Shown: positions 38,793-47,364 of the stretch, piece after piece
Layout of the letters: each line of letters starts with the position of its first letter
Numbering within the stretch: the first letter of the stretch is position 1
Source: Candidatus Paceibacterota bacterium
GTDB taxonomy: Bacteria > Verrucomicrobiota > Verrucomicrobiia > Limisphaerales > UBA8199
NCBI GenBank assembly: GCA_035452965.1
Contig: DAOTCE010000036.1
Span: 1-49,325, forward strand
Direction: 5' to 3'
Length of the DNA: 49,325 nt
Made by a program: the position numbers and the translations under genes
The notes under the pieces: generated by a model
What the model was told of the DNA's origin: nothing
Databases searched by the model: none
What the model saw: the letters and a program-made list of their open reading frames with translations, nothing else

Positions 38793-39824
38793 ATGAAGAG
38801 AGCAGAAAGGCCGCCGGTGGACCCTGAGCTGAAGCGGCGGATTCAGGAACTGATCGAGTACCGGCACGGAGGGCACAATGAGGAGAACGTTGCCGACATC
38901 ATCGAGAACGGGCTCAAGCTGCTGAAGGATGTCAAGCACAGCGGCGATGTGCGGGTCATTCAGACCGCGCTGCGGGAGCTGCGTTACGCGTTCAAGCTCT
39001 TTGCGCCTTACTCCCATGTGCGCAAGGTGACGATGTTTGGGTCGGCCCGCACGCAGCCGACACAAGCGGAGTATCAGCAGGGGGTCGAATTTGGCCGGAA
39101 AATCGCCGCGGCAGGCTTCATGGTGATTACCGGCGCGGGACCGGGTATCATGCAGGCCGGGCACGAGGGCGCCGGCCCGAAGATGAGTTTCGGCGTCAAC
39201 ATCCGGCTCCCGTGGGAACAAAGCGCCAACCCGGTGATTCGCGAGGACAAAAAGCTGGTCACCTTCAAGTACTTCTTCACCCGCAAGCTGATCTTCATCC
39301 GGCACTCGGATGCCATCGCGCTGTTCCCGGGGGGATTTGGGACGCTGGACGAAGGTTACGAGGCCCTAACGCTGATGCAGACCGGCAAGAGCCAGCTCAT
39401 GCCGCTGGTGCTGGTGGACCGTCCGGGCGGCACCTACTGGAAGACCTGGGACCGGCATGTGCGCGAGCACCTCTTGCGGGACCAGCTAATCTCGCCCGAC
39501 GATCTGAACCTCTACCAAATCACCGACAACATTGACCTGGCGGTGAAGATTATTACGCGGTTCTACCGCAACTTCCACTCCACCCGTTTCGTCAAAGACC
39601 TGTTCATCATCCGGCTCAAGCACGCGCCAAGCGACTCCGCCCTGGAAGCGATGAACGAGGACTTCGCTGATATCAACCTCGGTCCGCCCATGAAACGCAT
39701 CAAGGCAACGCCGGAGGAGCGGGCGGATGACGATCAGGTGGATTTGCCGCGTGTTGCCTTCAACTTCAACCGCAAGGACTATGGCCGTCTGCGGCAGTTG
39801 ATTGATGTGCTCAACAGCGTTTGA
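38793..39824 (+). CDS. LOG family protein (nucleotide N-glycosidase-like, lysine-decarboxylase fold)
   Basis: A 343-residue cytoplasmic protein with a Rossmann LOG domain. Known LOG enzymes release the base from nucleoside 5'-monophosphates (cytokinin riboside phosphoribohydrolase or PpnN-like activity). The domain carries VTMFGSARTQP, the glycine-rich GAGPGIMQAGHEGA at 114-127 and the hallmark PGGFGTLDE at 179-187. The N-terminal 70 residues are helical (ELIEYRHGGHNEENVADIIENG) and a C-terminal extension of about 100 residues ends NFNRKDYGRLRQLIDVLN. It is therefore longer than the minimal LOG proteins of about 190 residues. Substrate is not predictable here. It converges with the ThuA gene 24 bp away. 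Confidence 0.9.
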   Translation: MKRAERPPVDPELKRRIQELIEYRHGGHNEENVADIIENGLKLLKDVKHSGDVRVIQTALRELRYAFKLFAPYSHVRKVTMFGSARTQPTQAEYQQGVEFGRKIAAAGFMVITGAGPGIMQAGHEGAGPKMSFGVNIRLPWEQSANPVIREDKKLVTFKYFFTRKLIFIRHSDAIALFPGGFGTLDEGYEALTLMQTGKSQLMPLVLVDRPGGTYWKTWDRHVREHLLRDQLISPDDLNLYQITDNIDLAVKIITRFYRNFHSTRFVKDLFIIRLKHAPSDSALEAMNEDFADINLGPPMKRIKATPEERADDDQVDLPRVAFNFNRKDYGRLRQLIDVLNSV

Positions 39825-39848
39825 AGGCGAGCGGAAGCCGCGTGGCGG

Positions 39849-40718
39849 TTATTTGCGGTCCAGGTTCTGGCGCAGGTCTTCCGCCGTGACTGGGCACTCC
39901 ACCCCGGCGGCGGGGACCTCGACTTTGGCGGTCCAGAGGATGGCATTGAGCACCAACTTGCGGTAATCGGCGTTGCCCCAATTGTAGTGAAAGTGGCCGC
40001 CCGTGATGCCGAAGCCCCGTCCGCCGTCCGGGCGTTCGCTGGCCCAGGCGAGGATTTGCGGTTCGCCCCGCTTCACAGCCTCCCGAACCGCCGGATTGCC
40101 CGAGTGCGGTCCGTCCGGTCGGCTCATCGTGCTGGCGGGCGCCACCGCCGAAAGAATCGGCACGACCCCCTTCATCCCGTCGCGGAAGCGCATGTGGAAA
40201 TACCACTCGTCGTTGATGCGGAACGGGCTCACCCCGCGCGTGATGGCGTGTGTCGGCAGCGGCTGGAACTCCGGGCGCCAGGTTGGGTTCACTGACCAGT
40301 GCTGCTCAAAGCAGCCGCCAATCCAGTCCAGGAATTCCTGTTGGCCCTTCTCTTTGGTCGGTTCCACCGCGTAGTGGAGGCAGGCCAATCCGACGCCGTT
40401 CTTCATCAACTCGCCCAAGATCTTGAGCCGGTCGCCCTGGACGAAGGGGTGACCGCCGCCGCCATCGCTGTAGATGACGATGGCCGCCGCGCCGGCAAAG
40501 GCGGCATCCGGGTTCTGGGGCCAGCCGTTGCTGCAGACCTCGGAGATGATGCCTGGGATGCGGCCGAGGCAGGATTGAAACAAAAGGCAGCCAGCGCGAT
40601 GCTCGTGGTCGCCCGCGTGATGGCTCGGCGGGCCGGCGAGGAAGACGACCTTCTTGTCCGCGGCCGAGGCCGTGAGCGCGGTCGCCAGAGTGAGGAGCGC
40701 GATTGGAATGTGGTGCAT
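39849..40718 (-). CDS. Secreted ThuA-domain protein
   Basis: A 289-residue exported protein with a ThuA (trehalose-utilisation-like, class I glutamine-amidotransferase-fold) domain. The signal peptide MHHIPIALLTLATALTASA precedes KKVVFLAGPPSHHAGDHEH. Further motifs are AAIVIYSDGGGGHPF, VGLACLHYAVEP, THAITRGVSPFRINDEWY and the end motif GFGITGGHFHYNWGN. Cys in ACLHYAV occupies the nucleophile position of the fold, but catalysis is not established for this family. Such proteins are abundant in Verrucomicrobiota and are thought to take part in carbohydrate catabolism. It is divergent from the glycosidase-like gene, with 165 bp between the two starts. Confidence 0.88.
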   Translation of the reverse strand: MHHIPIALLTLATALTASAADKKVVFLAGPPSHHAGDHEHRAGCLLFQSCLGRIPGIISEVCSNGWPQNPDAAFAGAAAIVIYSDGGGGHPFVQGDRLKILGELMKNGVGLACLHYAVEPTKEKGQQEFLDWIGGCFEQHWSVNPTWRPEFQPLPTHAITRGVSPFRINDEWYFHMRFRDGMKGVVPILSAVAPASTMSRPDGPHSGNPAVREAVKRGEPQILAWASERPDGGRGFGITGGHFHYNWGNADYRKLVLNAILWTAKVEVPAAGVECPVTAEDLRQNLDRK

Positions 40719-40724
40719 GGGCTT

Positions 40725-40752
40725 AAACTACACCGCGGGCTTTCTGGCACAA
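40725..40752 (-). promoter_or_regulatory. Putative promoter of the ThuA gene
   Basis: On the minus strand: TTGTGC, a 16-bp spacer and TAGTTT, six bases before the ATG at 40718. It shares the spacer length and start-codon proximity of the FIST and LOG promoters. Confidence 0.4.
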
Positions 40753-40837
40753 CCGGGATTTGCAGGGACGCGCCTGGGGACGAGTCCAGGCGGATCGCCA
40801 GCGCTTTGCAGCCCTTGTTTTGTGCCGGGTGCGGGTG

Positions 40838-40866
40838 TTGGCAAACAGGGCGAAGTGTGAGACTAT
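40838..40866 (+). promoter_or_regulatory. Weak candidate promoter of the glycosidase-like gene
   Basis: TTGGCA, a 17-bp spacer and GACTAT, ending 17 bases before the ATG at 40884. The -35 element is good and the -10 element poor. Confidence 0.25.
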
Positions 40867-40883
40867 CGGATCGCAAACTGACC

Positions 40884-42914
40884 ATGAAAACACTTCCCGC
40901 ATACTGGGTGGACACAATCGCTCTGGCTGTTGGGCTGTTCGCAACACTGGAAGGCGGCCCCATAATGGCTGCCGATGCAACTGAGCGGCGGTTCGAAGGC
41001 AGGCATTATCGCGGGGTCGGAGACGTTGAATACCTGCGCCTGCTGGAGACGGCGCGACGGATGTTCGAGCCGGATGCCGAGCTCCAAAACCTGGCGATGC
41101 TGTATGAGCCGAAGTGGAATGGGCTGGTCGAAGGCCCGACCTGGGACGCCTGGTGGATCCAGAATTCGTACGGCACCACCTACGCCATCCTGCCGCTGCT
41201 GCAAGAGCCTTTCGTAACGTTCTTGCAGAACGCGCAGGACTTGTGGTTCGACCAAATGGGAGATGGCAAGCGGGTCGGGGCCAAGCCGCCGTTTGACTGG
41301 GTGGCGCCCGATGGGTGCTTGTGCGACGCCGCGCGCCCCGGGTGGATCGTCTATAAACAAGGTGATGGACGGACAGGGATTCATGATTGGGGCATGGAAT
41401 TCACCGCGGCAGGGGTGGTCCTGCAGGCGGAACTGCTGCTGATCAGCCGGGACGCAAAAGCGATCGCGCATTACCTGCCTGTGCTTGAGCGGAGCGCGAA
41501 TTTCATCGAGACGCGGCGTGACCCGGCCAACAACCTGTTCCTGGCCGGCCCGGCGGGCAATCTCCTGGCGCCGAGCTACGCGGGATGGAAGCGGCCCGAC
41601 GGCACCTACGCCAACGCCTACCTGGCGGGGCTGTCCGTTACCTACATCGCGGCGCTGGACCGGCTGATAGAGCTGGAAAAGCTGGCGAGCCGCAAGGAGC
41701 AGGCGGCGCTCTACGCTCAACGGCGCGAACTTGCGCGGCGCGGGCTGCCATTGCTGACGGCCGACGAAGGCTACTTCATCCGCTCGCTCGACCCGGACGG
41801 CGTCCGGCACGGGGTGTTCGGCGCGGAACGGCATGGTTACTTTGAGGCGTCGCCCAACCATGACGCGATTGCCTTCCGCGTGGTGGACGATGCGCAGGCG
41901 GAACGGATTTACAAGAAGATTGCGTCCCTGCCCGGACTGCGGCCGCATCATTTCGTGCTGCCCAACTACCCGTCCTACGACGACATGTATGAGAAAGCGG
42001 AAGGGCTGTGGGGCTACGGCACGTGGGTCAATGGGGGACATTGGTCCACTTGCGAGGCGCGGATGGTGCTGGGTTACTGCCGGCTGGGGAAATTCGAGGA
42101 CGCGCGGCGGTCCATGCGCCAGTTGCTGACGTTCGCGGAGCGGTTCCGGATGGACAACCCGCTGACCAAGTGCGGCAGCGACGTCTATCAGCCCAATGAA
42201 CCAGTCAACCTTTGTTACGACAGCTTCGGCCCGGCGGCGGCATTCATGCGCGGCTTGTTCGAGTATCTCTACCGGGCGGACGGCCTCACGCTGGTGCCGC
42301 ATGTGCCGCCCGCCATCACGGAGTTGGAGCAGTGCGACCCGGTGCGATTCGGGAACAAGCGGATTTTGCTGTCCACCGTCGGCGCGGGGCCGATCACGGC
42401 AGTCAGAATCAACGGGCGCAAGTGGAAGCACTTTGACCGCGCGACGGTCTTTCTGCCCTACGCCAAGACTCCGGTGCTGGCCAGGGTCGAAATCACTCTG
42501 GGCAATGGCAAACCAGAAGGGCATATGGTTTCACCAGCCAAATCGTCCTTGGGAATCTCCGGCAGTTCATGTCCGGCTTCGGCAGGCGACCTCGCCGCGT
42601 TGGAAGCGCGGGCCGGCCGGCTGCGCGAGTTTGCGCGGCGTATGGCGGCCGAGGGATTAGGCGCAAGCTATGAAGCCGCCCACGCGCGATTGGCGGCAAA
42701 TTGCGTCGCCGCAGCGGGCCGGCGACGGCATCTGATCGGGGAGGGGAAGATCAAGCCCCTGCCTGCCGCCAGCGAGGCGGCGGCTGACCGCATGTATGCG
42801 GCTGCCGCGACTAAACTATGCGACGGCTTGGAAGCACTGTTGAAGGGATATGAAAAGGCAAGCAGCCGGGAGCAGCGGAAGATGCACACGCTGTGGGCGA
42901 ACGCCGGCCGATAG
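40884..42914 (+). CDS. Secreted six-hairpin glycosidase-like protein
   Basis: A 676-residue exported protein with the look of an (alpha/alpha)6-toroid glycosidase. A signal-like N-terminus (MKTLPAYWVDTIALAVGLFA) ends near ADATERR. Motifs include PTWDAWWIQNSYGTTYAILP, TGIHDWGMEFTAAGVVLQAE, FEASPNHDAIAFRVVDD and LWGYGTWVNGGHWSTCEARM; acidic residues in the last three are candidate catalytic or binding residues. A small beta-rich part (residues ~490-545) and a helical C-terminal tail of about 130 residues follow. No GH family number can be assigned by reading. The open frame extends 195 codons further upstream, but that part overlaps the divergent ThuA gene and is a shadow. Probable role: polysaccharide or oligosaccharide breakdown. 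Confidence 0.75.
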   Translation: MKTLPAYWVDTIALAVGLFATLEGGPIMAADATERRFEGRHYRGVGDVEYLRLLETARRMFEPDAELQNLAMLYEPKWNGLVEGPTWDAWWIQNSYGTTYAILPLLQEPFVTFLQNAQDLWFDQMGDGKRVGAKPPFDWVAPDGCLCDAARPGWIVYKQGDGRTGIHDWGMEFTAAGVVLQAELLLISRDAKAIAHYLPVLERSANFIETRRDPANNLFLAGPAGNLLAPSYAGWKRPDGTYANAYLAGLSVTYIAALDRLIELEKLASRKEQAALYAQRRELARRGLPLLTADEGYFIRSLDPDGVRHGVFGAERHGYFEASPNHDAIAFRVVDDAQAERIYKKIASLPGLRPHHFVLPNYPSYDDMYEKAEGLWGYGTWVNGGHWSTCEARMVLGYCRLGKFEDARRSMRQLLTFAERFRMDNPLTKCGSDVYQPNEPVNLCYDSFGPAAAFMRGLFEYLYRADGLTLVPHVPPAITELEQCDPVRFGNKRILLSTVGAGPITAVRINGRKWKHFDRATVFLPYAKTPVLARVEITLGNGKPEGHMVSPAKSSLGISGSSCPASAGDLAALEARAGRLREFARRMAAEGLGASYEAAHARLAANCVAAAGRRRHLIGEGKIKPLPAASEAAADRMYAAAATKLCDGLEALLKGYEKASSREQRKMHTLWANAGR

Positions 42915-43137
42915 TTGGGGCGCCCCAAACATTGCAGCCCCCTCCATGAGCAAGGTCAGTTCGCGCGCGGTTCCAACAAGGACCATTTGCCCCGCGTGCC
43001 AACGCTGTGACGAGCAAGCGTGACGATCGCTTGCCTGAGTTCCGGGTTTCCCGTCCGGTTTGCCACTGGATCTCCCCGCTCGGACCACGCCTCATTTAGG
43101 CGTTGATCTCCACCTGCAACTCGGTCAAATATACAGC

Positions 43138-44004
43138 ATGAGCGTGACACCGTTCTGCCCGTTGAGAAGACGCAGCGCGGTCGCTGGGGGCCGCTCCCGG
43201 TCGGGGCCGCTCAGGAATTCTCCGCGTTTACTCGTTTGCGCGGCCATGGTTTGCGCGCTGGCGCTGGCTGCCAACCCGCGGGAGGTTCTTGGAGAGGAGA
43301 CCAACTCCCCGCCGCCAGCCACCAGCCAACTCGAACAGGTGAGTGCGCAGGAGTTGCTGCGGGTGTTTGTGCAATTGCAGGAACAGCTCCGCGCCACTCA
43401 ACTGGCCATTCAGGAGAACCGTCAGGAAACCAAAACGGCGGCGGCTCAAAATGCCGAGGCCTTGTCCAACGGGTTGCAGGCCATGCAGGAGGCGTTTGCG
43501 GCGCAGCGCGCGCGGGACTGGGCGGCGATGCAGAGTTCCAACGAGGCGGTGCTGATCGTGGTAGGCACTTTTGCGGCGATCAGCGTTTTGACGATGCTCA
43601 TTATGACCTATTTCCAATGGCGGATGAGCACAGGTCTGGCTAAAATTTCAGCCGCACTCCCCGCCGCCTTTGGATTGGAGACCGGCTTCGGCACGGCCAC
43701 GCTTGGCCCGGCCGAGCCCTCGAGCCTGCATTTGCCTGGGGCGACAGAACAGCCTGCGAGTGCGGCCCACGAGCCCAAACCGGGTTCTCCGCCGGGCTTG
43801 AAGCGCCCGCAAGCGCGCAATCTGCCCATCGGTGGCCGGGCGATTCTCAACGCCGAAACGGCATTCCGCAGGCGGCGAATCCGGGCGCTCCAGGTTGTGG
43901 TGGTTATATGTCTGATCTTCGCTGCGGCCCTGGCGCTTCTGCTGTACTTGGTCACGTGCAGGAAATTGGGCTTCGGTCCGTTTCACGCTGTGCTGAAGCT
44001 CTGA
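43138..44004 (+). CDS. Coiled-coil membrane protein of unknown function
   Basis: A 288-residue protein; the ATG chosen excludes 26 upstream residues that look non-coding. A basic N-terminus and hydrophobic segment (LLVCAAMVCALALAA) act as a signal or anchor. A Gln/Ala/Glu-rich coiled coil follows (about residues 60-140, with LRVFVQLQEQLRATQLAIQE). Next come a transmembrane helix (VLIVVGTFAAISVLTMLIMT), a Pro-rich linker and a second helix near the C-terminus (VVVVICLIFAAALALLLYLV). No family is recognised. The flanking genes are unrelated and no catalytic motif is visible. Hydrophobic periodicity and normal composition support a real gene. Confidence 0.65.
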   Translation: MSVTPFCPLRRRSAVAGGRSRSGPLRNSPRLLVCAAMVCALALAANPREVLGEETNSPPPATSQLEQVSAQELLRVFVQLQEQLRATQLAIQENRQETKTAAAQNAEALSNGLQAMQEAFAAQRARDWAAMQSSNEAVLIVVGTFAAISVLTMLIMTYFQWRMSTGLAKISAALPAAFGLETGFGTATLGPAEPSSLHLPGATEQPASAAHEPKPGSPPGLKRPQARNLPIGGRAILNAETAFRRRRIRALQVVVVICLIFAAALALLLYLVTCRKLGFGPFHAVLKL

Positions 44005-44260
44005 AGTGGCAAGAAGGAGAGGGCGAAGAGGGCCTCGGGTGGTTGCCTCTGCCGCTCACGGCGAAAACTATGGAGCTCCGGTTCCCCTTCAAAGAGTGGT
44101 GCCCCCAGGCTTCAATTGCGCCATTGTTCTGGCCGACAGTCTCGCCTCACCGTGGTCTGCCTTCAATCAGCAGGTGTGGTTGAAGAATAAGACAACTCAT
44201 TCCTGAACGTAAGCATTCGCCTTCCCCGCCTTCGACGGCTATCCTATTATCCATCAGTCT

Positions 44261-45430
44261 ATGTCTTTGGATTCGATAGCAGACCGGAGTGCCGAGCTGT
44301 TTGAGAGATGCTTCGGCCATTCGCCGCGCTGGCTGGTTGCCGCGCCGGGCCGGGTGAATCTGATCGGTGAACACACCGACTATAACGACGGCTTCGTGCT
44401 GCCCATGGCGATTGAGCGGCACATTGTCATCGCCGCGCACCGCAACCCCGGCCGCGAGGTGACCTTGCACAGCGTGACTACGGGGGAAACCGCGGCCTTC
44501 AACATGCGCCCCGAAGTCACCCCGGGCTCGCCCGGCTGGTCCAACTACGTCCGCGGCGTCATCGCTGGCTTCCAGCGGCGCGGCACGAAGCTGCCCGCTT
44601 TCGACGCCGTCATCGAATCCACCCTTCCGTTTGGCGGCGGGCTGGCCAGCAGCGCCGCGCTGGAAGTTGCCACTGCCACCCTCCTCGAAAGCATCGCCGG
44701 CCCCCCGCTCGACCCGGTCGAAAAAGCCCTCCTCTGCCAGCACGCCGAGCACGACTACGCCGGTGTGCCTTGTGGGATCATGGACCAGTTCACCTCCATT
44801 CTCGCCCAGGAAAACCACGCGCTATTATTGGATTGTCGCTCACGCACTACCACCCTGGTGCCGATGACGAATCCCGATGTGACGGTCTTGATCGTCAACA
44901 CCGAAATCCGCCACAAGCTGGCGGAGAGCGAATATGCCAAACGGCGCACACAATGCGAAATCGCCGCCCGCGCCTTGAAGGTTGCGTCCCTGCGCGACGC
45001 AACGCCTGAAATGCTCGAAGCCTCTCGCGGTCAGATGGACCCGGTTGCCTTTCGCCGCGCCCGCCACGTCATCACCGAAAACGCGCGCACCCTCGAGGCG
45101 GCCAAGGCGATTCAAGCTTCTGAATGGCCTGCTGTCGGCCAACTGATGTACGCCAGCCACGCCTCCCTCCGCGATGATTACGAAGTAAGCTGCCCCGAAC
45201 TGGACGCGGTGGTGGAAGTCGCCCGGGCGATCGGCGCGGGAGGAGGCGTTATCGGATGCCGAATGACCGGCGGCGGTTTTGGCGGTTGTGCTGTGCTCCT
45301 GGTCGAAACCGAAGCCGTTCAGCGCCTCACTCGCAAACTGGATGAGGCTTACGAGAGAAAAACCGGTCGGCAGACATCTATCTTCTCCTCCCGCCCCGCT
45401 GCGGGCGCCTGTGTGCTCAAAGCGGGCTAA
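44261..45430 (+). CDS. galK: Galactokinase
   Basis: A 389-residue GHMP-family kinase making galactose-1-phosphate, first step of the Leloir pathway. The galactokinase signature GRVNLIGEHTDYNDG is at 30-44. The GHMP ATP loop LPFGGGLASSAA is at 122-133. CGIMDQF supplies the catalytic Asp (D175). The third GHMP motif is GGGVIGCRMTGGGFGGCAV. Length and order match the family. TATTAT lies ten bases upstream of the ATG but no good -35 is visible. No galT, galE or transporter gene is adjacent, so the pathway must be completed elsewhere. Confidence 0.96.
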   Translation: MSLDSIADRSAELFERCFGHSPRWLVAAPGRVNLIGEHTDYNDGFVLPMAIERHIVIAAHRNPGREVTLHSVTTGETAAFNMRPEVTPGSPGWSNYVRGVIAGFQRRGTKLPAFDAVIESTLPFGGGLASSAALEVATATLLESIAGPPLDPVEKALLCQHAEHDYAGVPCGIMDQFTSILAQENHALLLDCRSRTTTLVPMTNPDVTVLIVNTEIRHKLAESEYAKRRTQCEIAARALKVASLRDATPEMLEASRGQMDPVAFRRARHVITENARTLEAAKAIQASEWPAVGQLMYASHASLRDDYEVSCPELDAVVEVARAIGAGGGVIGCRMTGGGFGGCAVLLVETEAVQRLTRKLDEAYERKTGRQTSIFSSRPAAGACVLKAG

Positions 45431-45540
45431 GCGGTTTGTTTCGGTGTCGGAAATAGCTGCGCTTTCCGCAATCGCAGGGTGATACCACCGTCGCACTTCG
45501 GGGTTACCCCCGGAACGGGTGTTCCACCGCCCCGGCGTCT

Positions 45541-45627
45541 CCCCGCCGCCGCCGCTCAAACTCCCCTCCAAGCGCTGGCGTGATCTGATCCTGCGCGTCT
45601 GGCACGCGGATCCGCTCCGCTGCCCCC
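45541..45627 (+). pseudogene. IS91-family transposase remnant 1
   Basis: A fragment encoding PPPPLKLPSKRWRDLILRVW and then HADPLRCP, matching the segment before the C-terminal zinc-knuckle region of IS91-type (Y2 rolling-circle) transposases. Similarity stops abruptly after CCCCC, just before the expected CxxC continuation. It is homologous to the longer remnant at 47365-47642. No start, catalytic domain or element end is present. Confidence 0.6.
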
Positions 45628-46069
45628 TTTTATGACTCCGCCCGTCTGCAATTAGCAATTTGCCATTTGCCATTTCTCCCCGTTCATCGGCTATCCGGCT
45701 ATCGGCGATTGGCACCACAAAGCGCGAAGCGCTCCTGCATACTGGGGCACCTATCTCGTGGCGGGCTTGGGAAGCCAATTCGTCCCATCAGTCCTATCTA
45801 CCCCCTTCCACCGCTCCGCGCGCAAGCGCGCCAGTCAAAGCACCCCGTAGGCGGTGCCAGAAATTAGCCCCGGGTAAGGCCGTCAGACGGCCGCCACCCG
45901 GGGTATCACGTCCTAATAGATCGTCCCCCTCCCATGCGCGCCGAGCGCATGGGAGGGGGAAGGGGGAGGGCGACCGGCTCACAGCTCCGACGAAACTCGC
46001 CCTGGTGCAGCCATTACAAAAAGACCGGCGCAACCCTCCCGGATCACCCCATCACAATCAAAACAAACA
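45628..46069. other. Intergenic region with two strong hairpins
   Basis: No gene is supported. Two perfect stem-loops lie close together: 45868-45903, with outer arms CCCCGGGT/ACCCGGGG and inner arms GGCCGTC/GACGGCC, and 45925-45959, with 15-bp arms starting CCCCCTCCCATGCGC and a five-base loop. Neither has a following T-run, so they are more likely repeat-element structures than terminators. Confidence 0.55.
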
Positions 46070-47314
46070 CTACCCGCGCCCAGGCCAGAGCAGCCCCAGG
46101 GGCAGGCCATGAAGATTGCCGGCAAAGGGAATAATCTCCGTCCCGGTATAGAGCACGACGCCGCGGACCCACCGTTTTCCAGCCACAGCCGCCAGCGCCT
46201 GCAACCCCCGCACGTCGCCGCCGCTTAAGGTCGAGCTGGCCTTTACTTCCACCCCCACCAACCGCCCGGCGGCGTCCTCGAGCACCAGGTCCACCTCCTG
46301 ACCGGACGCGGTGCGCCAATAGAAGAATTGCGGCTGGGTCTGGCTCCATCCGGCCTGCTTGCGCAATTCCATCAACGCGAAGTTCTCCAGCAGGGCTCCG
46401 GCCAGGCTCGCGTCCAACTCCAGGCGCTCCGGCGTCAAGCCCACCAAATGCGCCAGCAGGCCCGTGTCATTCAGATAGACCTTCGGCGTCTGAATGATGC
46501 GCTTGCCCAGGTTGGTTGCCCAGGGCTGCAACAACTGGACCAGGAACGTCTTCTCCAGCAGTGCGAAGTATCGCTTCAACGTCGTCTGCGGCACCCCGAG
46601 ACTCCTCGATAAGTCCGCGAAGTTGAGGAGTCCACCCGCCCGAGTGGCCACCAGCGCCAGCAGGCGCGGTACCGCTGTGAGATCGGCGATGTTGGCCAGA
46701 TCGCGGACATCCCGTTGCAGGATCGTCGTCATGTAGGACTGGAACCAGGCCCCGCGCCGCGCCGGGGACGGACGCGTCAGCGCCAGGGGATAACCCCCCG
46801 CCAGGGCGCGCCGGAACAATTCAGCGCGTTGCGGACCAGCCGCCCCTTTCCGGCCCCAAGCCGGCTCCTTCCCGAACAACACGTCCACGAACCCTTCGGA
46901 CACCCCCTCCAGTTCTCCCTGCGAGAAGGGCCAGAGCGTCAGCACCTCCATGCGCCCGGCCAGTGACTCCGAGAGTTTCGGCAGCAGCAGGACGTTGGCC
47001 GAACCGGTCAGCAGAAAGCGCCCCGGCTCACGCTGCCGGTCAACCGCCATCTTGATCGCTGGAAACAGTCCCGGCACATGTTGCACCTCGTCAAGGGTGA
47101 CGGGAGTGCTCAGGCCGGCAATGAATCCTTGCGGGTCACGCTGGGCTGCCGCCAGGAGGCCGGCATCATCAAAGGTCAGGTATTGGCGGCCCTTGGCAAC
47201 CTCTGCCGCCTGCACCAGGGTACTCTTGCCGGTTTGCCTGGCGCCAACGACCAGCGTCACGGGCGTATCTCGAAGGGCTTCCAGCAGATGGTCAGTCAGA
47301 TGGCGGCGAATCAT
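46070..47314 (-). CDS. AAA ATPase with C-terminal DUF4143 domain
   Basis: A 414-residue protein of the AAA_14/DUF4143 family, widespread and patchily distributed ATPases with a C-terminal PD-(D/E)XK-like domain; cellular role unknown. Walker A is GARQTGKST at 24-32, Walker B LDEVQ at 74-78, and sensor-like LLTGSANVL follows. The DUF4143 part contains YFALLEKTFLVQLLQPW, KVYLNDTGLLAHLVG, FFYWRTASGQEVDLVLE and VGVEVKASSTLSGGD; ExDLV and EVKAS are the nuclease-like residues. A TTG four codons upstream could also start translation. The gene lies between two transposase remnants, which fits acquisition by transfer. A tandem direct repeat abuts the start codon. Confidence 0.9.
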   Translation of the reverse strand: MIRRHLTDHLLEALRDTPVTLVVGARQTGKSTLVQAAEVAKGRQYLTFDDAGLLAAAQRDPQGFIAGLSTPVTLDEVQHVPGLFPAIKMAVDRQREPGRFLLTGSANVLLLPKLSESLAGRMEVLTLWPFSQGELEGVSEGFVDVLFGKEPAWGRKGAAGPQRAELFRRALAGGYPLALTRPSPARRGAWFQSYMTTILQRDVRDLANIADLTAVPRLLALVATRAGGLLNFADLSRSLGVPQTTLKRYFALLEKTFLVQLLQPWATNLGKRIIQTPKVYLNDTGLLAHLVGLTPERLELDASLAGALLENFALMELRKQAGWSQTQPQFFYWRTASGQEVDLVLEDAAGRLVGVEVKASSTLSGGDVRGLQALAAVAGKRWVRGVVLYTGTEIIPFAGNLHGLPLGLLWPGRG

Positions 47315-47317
47315 GCG

Positions 47318-47353
47318 GATAATCAACCACAGCCTGGATGATAATCAACCACA
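47318..47353. repeat. Tandem 14-bp direct repeat at the DUF4143 gene start
   Basis: GATAATCAACCACA occurs at 47318-47331 and again at 47340-47353, a 22-bp period. On the coding strand the repeat is TGTGGTTGATTATC and the second copy ends three bases before the ATG. This placement suits an operator or a promoter built from repeats (TTGATT/GATTAT hexamers), but it could also be a duplicated target site. Confidence 0.6.
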
Positions 47354-47364
47354 TAATTAGCCTA

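Noticed and set aside
40299..40883. N-terminal 195-codon extension of the glycosidase-like gene
   Set aside because: It overlaps the divergent ThuA coding sequence and its promoter, and the signal peptide begins at the ATG at 40884.
40863..42524. 553-residue minus-strand frame opposite the glycosidase-like gene
   Set aside because: It lacks domains and has the composition of an antisense shadow, while the plus-strand frame has a signal peptide and family-like motifs.
42915..42928. TTGGGGCGCCCCAA palindrome after the glycosidase-like gene as a terminator
   Set aside because: There is no loop and no following T-run, so it does not fit an intrinsic terminator.
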